Of a stretch of 64,000 nucleotides of DNA, positions 58,895 through 64,000 are shown one piece after another. The position numbers were made by a program, and so were the translations under genes. Below the pieces are notes generated by a model. That model was given only the letters and a program-made list of their open reading frames with translations. It was not told the origin of the DNA and searched no databases. This DNA is from Ornithodoros turicata (lineage: Eukaryota; Arthropoda; Arachnida; Ixodida; Argasidae): positions 23,275,511 to 23,339,510 of the forward strand of contig NC_088210.1 of NCBI RefSeq assembly GCF_037126465.1, written 5' to 3'. Position 1 is the first letter of the stretch. The number at the start of each line of letters is the position of its first letter.

Positions 58895-59843
58895 CTGTAA
58901 AGCAGCAGACTTCAATCAGCTATTTATCTTTACTCTTTTTTTGCTGGATGTATCCTGGCTGTGGTGCCTTAAATTTTCTCACATCGTACTTCAGCTATCA
59001 TAGCTGATATTGGCTGCTTGTAGAGAGCTAATGGGCATCAGGCACGCCCAATATTTATAATACTAATTTTTGATAACTGAAAACAAAAAACAAAAAGAAA
59101 AAAGAAATTCCCATGGCCACCTTCATGGCTGCAAAGAGACCATTAGACCACCGCTCACTTGTCACACTTTAGAGATGCAGCGGTGAAGTAGTTTAAAAGG
59201 ATAGTCTGGCGATGATGACTGATTTTCCATGATGGTAAACCTGAGCGATGGGCAAAGTTATCCACAGGTCAAAAACACAACACTAATAACTGTATGTAAC
59301 TTTGTCCCTCACTCAGGTTTATACCTCAGGGTTTTTTATATTGGAGCGTTCAACCGTCAGTTACGTATAGATTCCTTGTGCAAAATTTTATCCAGCGTAA
59401 CATCGTAGTTTTTTTTCTTCTTCTTCTTTTTTTAGGTAAACAAGAAAAACGAAAGTCGTGTTCACAGCTGGTTTCGGTTTCACGATGACGCAAGCACGAC
59501 ATGAAGCCATGGCTACTGCACCATTGGGGAACGTCGAAAGTGCTTGCGACTGGGACACAACTTTTCGCAAATATGCAAATAATCTATTGCTGCGGGGAAG
59601 AGGCACTAATCTGCGCGCGTATACCCACAGTGTATTTTCGTATTACTGACATAAGTGAGTAACCAACGAAGAATAAAATTACTTCTGCTACCTAGTAGAC
59701 AGCTTTGCTTCGATCGTTCCGGCAACAGTGGGCATGTCATTTCCGGTTTCCGGACAGGCCTAAAAGAGCGCCGAACACGCGCGGTGTTCCTTCACAACAA
59801 AAGGCTCCCGTCCGTGGGGGAATACCGACAAAACTAAAGAGCA
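58895..59843. promoter_or_regulatory. MYBBP1A/SSRP1 intervening region
   Basis: It contains the SSRP1 5' UTR and promoter and, on the minus strand, only weak candidates for a MYBBP1A first exon: an ATG at 59514 in good context (AGCCATGG) and one at about 59237, both of which could splice in phase 0 to 58894. Neither encodes recognisable MYBBP1A sequence. No TATA box or other motif could be assigned. Confidence 0.5.
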
Positions 59844-62015
59844 ATGGACTTCTTAGAGTTCGCAGATATCTTCAAGGAAGATCGTGGGGCTATGACATCT
59901 GGCCGCCTGAAAATGACGAACCAAGGAATTATCTTCAAGAACAGCAAGACTGGTAAAGTCGAACAAGTGCAAGGCACGGACATCGAAGACATTAACTGGC
60001 AACGACTGGGTGCTGGGTACGGCATCCGCATGATGATGAAGAACGGTACGCTGTATCGATTCGGCGGCTTCCAGGACGACGAAATGGAGAGACTTTCCAA
60101 GTTTTTCCTACATAACTTCCACTTGCAGCTTGGCACACGTGAGCTGTCACTCAAAGGTTGGAACTGGGGCACGGCCCGCTTCGAAGGCAGCGTTTTATCC
60201 TTCGACATCGACAAGTCATCGGCATACGAGATCCCACTAGGCAATGTATCGCACTGTACGACGGCTAAGAACGAAGTGACGCTCGAGTTCCACCAGAACG
60301 ATGACGCAGCTGTATCACTTATGGAATTGAGATTCCATGTTCCAACGGATCCCAATTCGGAAACCGATCCGATTCAAGCATTCCGCAATAACGTCCTTTC
60401 GAAGGCAAGCATAATTCAGGCTACAGGCGACGCCATTGCTACGTTCAAGGAACTGCAGTGCCTGACACCCAGAGGTCGTTATGATATCAAGGTATTCACA
60501 TCTTTCATTCAGTTGCACGGAAAAACATTCGATTACAAGATTCCCCTGACGACCGTGTTGCGCCTCTTCCTGTTACCACACAAAGACAACCGTCAAGTCT
60601 TCTTTGTGCTCAGCCTCGATCCTCCTATCAAACAGGGCCAGACACGGTACCACTACCTCATTCTCCTCTTCAACAAAGAGGAAGAGACGACCATGGAGCT
60701 CATGATGTCCGAAGAGGACATTCACGAAAAGTTTGAAGATCGCATCCAAAAAAATATGTCTGGCCCCACGTTTGAAGTGCTCAGTCGAATCATGAAGGCA
60801 GTCGCTCAGAGGAAGATCACTGTTCCTGGGGAGTTCAAGGGCCATGGGGGCACACACTGCATAACCTGCTCATACCGCGCTGGCAATGGTCTGCTGTACC
60901 CGCTCGAGCGAGGCTTCATTTACATCCATAAACCCCCTGTGCATATTCGCTTCGACGAAATTTCGTGCGTCAACTTTGCGCGTAGCGGAGGCAGCACACG
61001 TTCCTTTGACTTTGAAGTGGAAGCAAAGAGTGGACTTGTACACACGTTCAGCAGCATCGAGAAAGAGGAATACGGAAGGCTCTTCGACTACGTCACGGAG
61101 AAGAAGTTGAGGATCAAGAACAGAGACAGCCTCAGCGGAACCAAAGAAAAGCAACCCGTCCGAGACGAGGAGCTGATCGATTCCGACGCTGAGGACGAGC
61201 CAGACGCGTACCTCCAGCGCGTCAAAGACGAAGGCAGACAGCGGGACGAGGGAGATTCTGGTGAATCTTCCGACGAATCTTTCAATCCCGGCGAGTCTGG
61301 AAGTGAAGTCGCGGAAGAATTCGACAGCAACGTGGAGTCTAGTTCAGACAGTGAAAGCTCGGAAGGCGGCAGCAAGAAAGACACTTCTGACGGGGCTGGT
61401 GACAGGGAGAAGAAGAAAGAAAAGAAGAGCCACAGTGCAAAGACGGTACCAGAGCCCGGGATGAAACCCAAAAAGCAAAGACGCAAGAAGAAAGAGCGAG
61501 ACGCAAACATGCCAAAGCGTCCAGCCTCTGCCTATTTCTTGTGGCTGAACGAGAGCAGGGAGAAGATAAAGCAGGACAATCCCGGCATAACTATTACGGA
61601 AATATCGAAGAAAGCCGGTGAACTCTGGAAAACCGTCGAGGACAAGAGCAAGTATGAGAAGCAGGCTGCCGCAGCAGCAGCTGAGTATAAGGCAGCCATG
61701 GCGACGTACAAAGCAGGTCTTAAGGACATGCCAAAGTCAGAGGAAAGCAAAGAGGGAAAAGGAAAGAAGACTCCAAAGGCACCACCGAAGGCACCGAAAA
61801 CAGAGTCCGAGTCCCCTGCGAAGAAGGGATCCCCCACGAAGCCAGGCAGCGGAGCGTCGTTTAAGAGCAAGGAGTACATAAGCAGCTCCGGGAGTGACGA
61901 CGATAAGCCGCTTAAAAAATCTCCGAAGAGTTCTCCCACAAAATCTGGGGCATCCGAAAGCGTGAACGAATCGTCCAGTGATGTAGACATGTCTGGCTCG
62001 GGGGAAGATGACTGA
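59844..62015 (+). CDS. SSRP1: SSRP1, HMG-box subunit of the FACT histone chaperone
   Basis: A single 723-residue exon. With SPT16, SSRP1 forms FACT, which dismantles and rebuilds nucleosomes (H2A-H2B handling) ahead of RNA and DNA polymerases. Domain order matches the family: N-terminal dimerisation/PH-like domain (about 1-100), SSRC/PH domains (about 105-430, with VFFVLSLDPPIKQGQTRYHY and IRFDEISCVNFARSGG), an acidic Ser/Asp/Glu segment (about 441-515), a Lys/Arg block (523-552), an HMG box (about 557-624, KRPASAYFLWLNE through the Tyr/Lys-rich helix), and a basic then Ser/Asp-rich tail ending GSGEDD. Length is close to human (709 aa). There is no intron, although vertebrate SSRP1 has many. 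It has no stops or frameshifts, so it looks functional. Codon use is GC-rich relative to the flanks. Poly(A) signal AATAAA is at 62063, 48 nt after the stop. The start is the first ATG of the frame and begins MDFLEFADIF as expected. Confidence 0.97.
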   Translation: MDFLEFADIFKEDRGAMTSGRLKMTNQGIIFKNSKTGKVEQVQGTDIEDINWQRLGAGYGIRMMMKNGTLYRFGGFQDDEMERLSKFFLHNFHLQLGTRELSLKGWNWGTARFEGSVLSFDIDKSSAYEIPLGNVSHCTTAKNEVTLEFHQNDDAAVSLMELRFHVPTDPNSETDPIQAFRNNVLSKASIIQATGDAIATFKELQCLTPRGRYDIKVFTSFIQLHGKTFDYKIPLTTVLRLFLLPHKDNRQVFFVLSLDPPIKQGQTRYHYLILLFNKEEETTMELMMSEEDIHEKFEDRIQKNMSGPTFEVLSRIMKAVAQRKITVPGEFKGHGGTHCITCSYRAGNGLLYPLERGFIYIHKPPVHIRFDEISCVNFARSGGSTRSFDFEVEAKSGLVHTFSSIEKEEYGRLFDYVTEKKLRIKNRDSLSGTKEKQPVRDEELIDSDAEDEPDAYLQRVKDEGRQRDEGDSGESSDESFNPGESGSEVAEEFDSNVESSSDSESSEGGSKKDTSDGAGDREKKKEKKSHSAKTVPEPGMKPKKQRRKKKERDANMPKRPASAYFLWLNESREKIKQDNPGITITEISKKAGELWKTVEDKSKYEKQAAAAAAEYKAAMATYKAGLKDMPKSEESKEGKGKKTPKAPPKAPKTESESPAKKGSPTKPGSGASFKSKEYISSSGSDDDKPLKKSPKSSPTKSGASESVNESSSDVDMSGSGEDD

Positions 62016-63008
62016 TGCCGATTCTTGTTAATAGACTACTTTTTCTTGTATAGCTTGCGTTAATAAACGTATTCTCAAATTTGATATGCAGGAAATGTAG
62101 TGAACAATCCGTTAAAGAGATATAGTTTGCTCCCTAGCGGAACTAGAAAAAAACGTTAACCCCTTTTGTCCTGTGGGCGCCGGGGGAGGGGCATATTACG
62201 GGAGGCTACCACGATGTTACTTCAGGGTTGGCAATAGGAAGCCGCATTTCTGCCAGGGAAACGGGAAGGCTCACGTCCAGTGTGTGTCATTCTCCGTGGG
62301 AAAGCATACTTAATAATTGCTACAAAAAGGCGTACGCCCCTCTCCCTCTTTGAATCTGAAGCGATAACCCCGTCATTCGTGGATCTCGTTGCTTTCACAC
62401 AAATAATACCGCTTGAGCTGCCGGAATCTAATGCACGGACTTGATATAGTTTTTATACACTACCGCCTGCAACAGAAATCAATGAATCGATGCTTGCAGT
62501 GCTAACTATCCCTTTAACCATCTGCCACATTAAACAAACAGTAATGCAGTCTCTCAGACAACTACATGCTATTAAAAATTTGTAATGTGAATTGAGTGAG
62601 TTCCAAGAGTACACTACAAGAACAACTTTGGTTTTGCATTGGCACATTCTTATTAGGATTTTAAACAAGCATGTCATGTCACCATGTCACACAGTAAGAC
62701 AACTTCTCATCTTGTAACATCCTCATAAACTGTTGTAAGGGACTACACTTTCTTCCTTTTTTTTGTTTGTTATTGTTGTTGAGCAGTTGCAAAGGCCAAG
62801 AGTTGATTCTGTGGAAGGTATTTTTCAATGCGTTATTACTATCAGGTGCAAGTGCCCATTAATATACTAAGTTTGCAACTATTCTAGAAAAGGGAAAGCA
62901 TCCTATCTGACATGCATTTCAAATGTAACATGTAGCATGCAATACAGCTGCGACCATGAAATGTGTATCTGTGCAGTGGCAAATGAACCCGATCTTATTG
63001 TATGATGT

Positions 63009-63109
63009 AAAACCCTGAGACTAGGGAACACGAAGGGACAAACACAATACAAAGTCTTGAGACTTCGTGTTGTGTCTGTCCCTTCATGTTCCCTAGTCTC
63101 GGGGTTTTA
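63009..63109. repeat. Foldback repeat followed by CACCAGCTCGCTTGC
   Basis: Arms ACTAGGGAACACGAAGGGAC and GTCCCTTCATGTTCCCTAGT are inverted about a short AGACTT centre, bounded by AAAACCC/GGGTTTT. It is followed by the CTTCACCAGCTCGCTTGC tail seen at 32436. Confidence 0.75.
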
Positions 63110-63791
63110 CATTATGCATCAACTTCACCAGCTCGCTTGCTTCTTAGCCATCTTTTCATTGTCCGATCTTATTGTACGCAGTAATTTTCGGTTCCTGTCA
63201 TACAAACAAATAAACTATACAAACTATACAAATAGTCTCAGCAACGCATGCTATGGAAAAATATGCATAAGGGGGCACACCCAAGCTTGGGCAAACACGG
63301 CGACAATTTGTCTGCAGAGAAATCTTGCAGTGTGCTATGAGTAATTTCTCAAATTTAAATTGAAAGAAATTTCTTCCTTTTGAAAATTCAAATGCCCTTT
63401 ACAGCACCCTTTCCCTAAACAAATAAATAAAATGAACGAAATATCTTCAATAGAACTCCAAAATTTTCAACGTGAACATCTTTTTTTTCTTTTTCAAGAA
63501 ACAGAAAGAGCATGTCGGATTTACCCCATCCTATTACAAAATACATGTCCTACTCCAATGGTAATTGCTGGAATAAAATAGCATAAATCCGAATTTCGAG
63601 ATTCACAAATTGTCGGCCCCCCTCTCCGTCAAGAAGTAACAAGAGGGGGACACGGACCTGTCCATTCAGCTTCCTTTCCGATGCTTCTATCGATAACGGC
63701 AGCAAGGTCACAAGTACCACCGGTATCTGAAAGAACACTGAGGAGGAAATACGAAGGGACGGGTCACTGTTTCCTTTTGCCGTTTCTTACA

Positions 63792-63940
63792 TTAGCTGGA
63801 CAGAGAACTGAGCGCAACCCACAATTTGAGTGTTGTAAACGGAGGGAAGAACGTTCTGCACCAGCTGATTTAGAACGCCTTCCGCACATACCACAAGCTT
63901 GCTACGGCAATTTCTTGCTACGCGACGGCCTGAGGAAAGA
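63792..63940 (-). other. Orphan exon candidate, family unknown
   Basis: On the minus strand a strong polypyrimidine acceptor (CTTTTCTTTCCTCAG) precedes about 149 nt in which only one frame is open, ending at a donor GTAAGA. It would encode RRVARNCRSKLVVCAEGVLN then QLVQNVLPSVYNTQIVGCAQ and FSVQL. A second acceptor (TTCTTTCAG) lies about 55 nt downstream, before 63731, but joining to it gives a stop within six codons. I do not recognise the family. It could be a terminal exon pair of a gene to the right, or an upstream exon of the MYBBP1A locus, though it does not resemble MYBBP1A. Confidence 0.35.
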
Positions 63941-64000
63941 AAAGCCTCAGCCACATTCTTAGATATCATTGCAGAAATTTTCTGCTGTCTGAAGCATGCT

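Larger units (their letters stand above)
62016..64000. other. Downstream of SSRP1: 3' end, foldback repeat, orphan exon candidate
   Basis: After the SSRP1 poly(A) signal (62063) no gene is recognisable. A foldback repeat occupies 63009-63109. The minus strand has one well-spliced-looking exon candidate at about 63792-63940 (separate entry). The remaining sequence is AT-rich with short open frames only. Confidence 0.5.

Noticed and set aside
59834..61990. Long minus-strand frames across SSRP1
   Set aside because: They are antisense shadows of the Ser/Asp/Lys-rich SSRP1 coding sequence and have no family signature.
1..64000. CRISPR arrays, rRNA genes or recognisable tRNA genes
   Set aside because: No regularly spaced direct repeats, no rRNA core motifs, and no cloverleaf with matching A/B box was convincing by eye; a tRNA scan would be needed to exclude tRNAs formally.

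Overview
This is a eukaryotic nuclear window, most likely from an arthropod and probably a hard tick or another chelicerate. The reasons are many short coding exons with GT-AG introns, arthropod/vertebrate-grade orthologues, and introns crowded with small non-autonomous DNA transposons. The species call is an inference; nothing in the sequence proves it. There are no bacterial operons, CRISPR arrays or rRNA genes.

Six conserved genes were assembled by hand from exons. Left to right they are: (1) the first coding exon of a Nemo-like kinase (NLK), minus strand, 7773-7963, with the rest off the left edge; (2) a RILP-like Rab-effector/dynein-adaptor gene, plus strand, 10450-16183, 7 exons, 357 aa; (3) strawberry notch (SBNO), minus strand, 39399 down to 21657, 28 exons, 1271 aa; (4) the H4K20 monomethyltransferase KMT5A/PR-Set7, plus strand, 40948-45520, 6 exons, 323 aa; (5) MYBBP1A/Pol5, minus strand, 58894 down to 48020, 19 exons giving 688 aa, with the N-terminal part missing; (6) SSRP1, the HMG-box subunit of FACT, plus strand, 59844-62015, one uninterrupted 723-aa exon. 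Reading frame and intron phase agree at every junction I list, which is the main evidence for the gene models. One MYBBP1A junction has an equally in-frame alternative.

Layout: 1-7772 is NLK intron 1 and is full of repeats. NLK and RILPL are divergent. RILPL and SBNO converge across a repeat-filled gap (16.2-21.6 kb). SBNO and KMT5A are head to head across about 1.5 kb. KMT5A and MYBBP1A are tail to tail. MYBBP1A and SSRP1 are head to head as far as the window shows. The human orthologues SBNO1, KMT5A and RILPL1/2 also lie together at 12q24.31, with SBNO1 and KMT5A divergent, so this looks like an old bilaterian gene block. Functionally the cluster is mostly chromatin and nuclear (SBNO, KMT5A, SSRP1, MYBBP1A), plus one signalling kinase and one membrane-traffic adaptor.

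The most notable observations are: SBNO exon 27 boxed between two inverted copies of one transposon, one starting 12 nt after the 5' splice site; an intronless SSRP1 sitting where the N-terminal exons of MYBBP1A should be; two PCNA-binding-like motifs in KMT5A, with a conservative change in the degron position; a 66-nt in-frame intron in SBNO; and several MITE families with exact 8-bp or TA target duplications.
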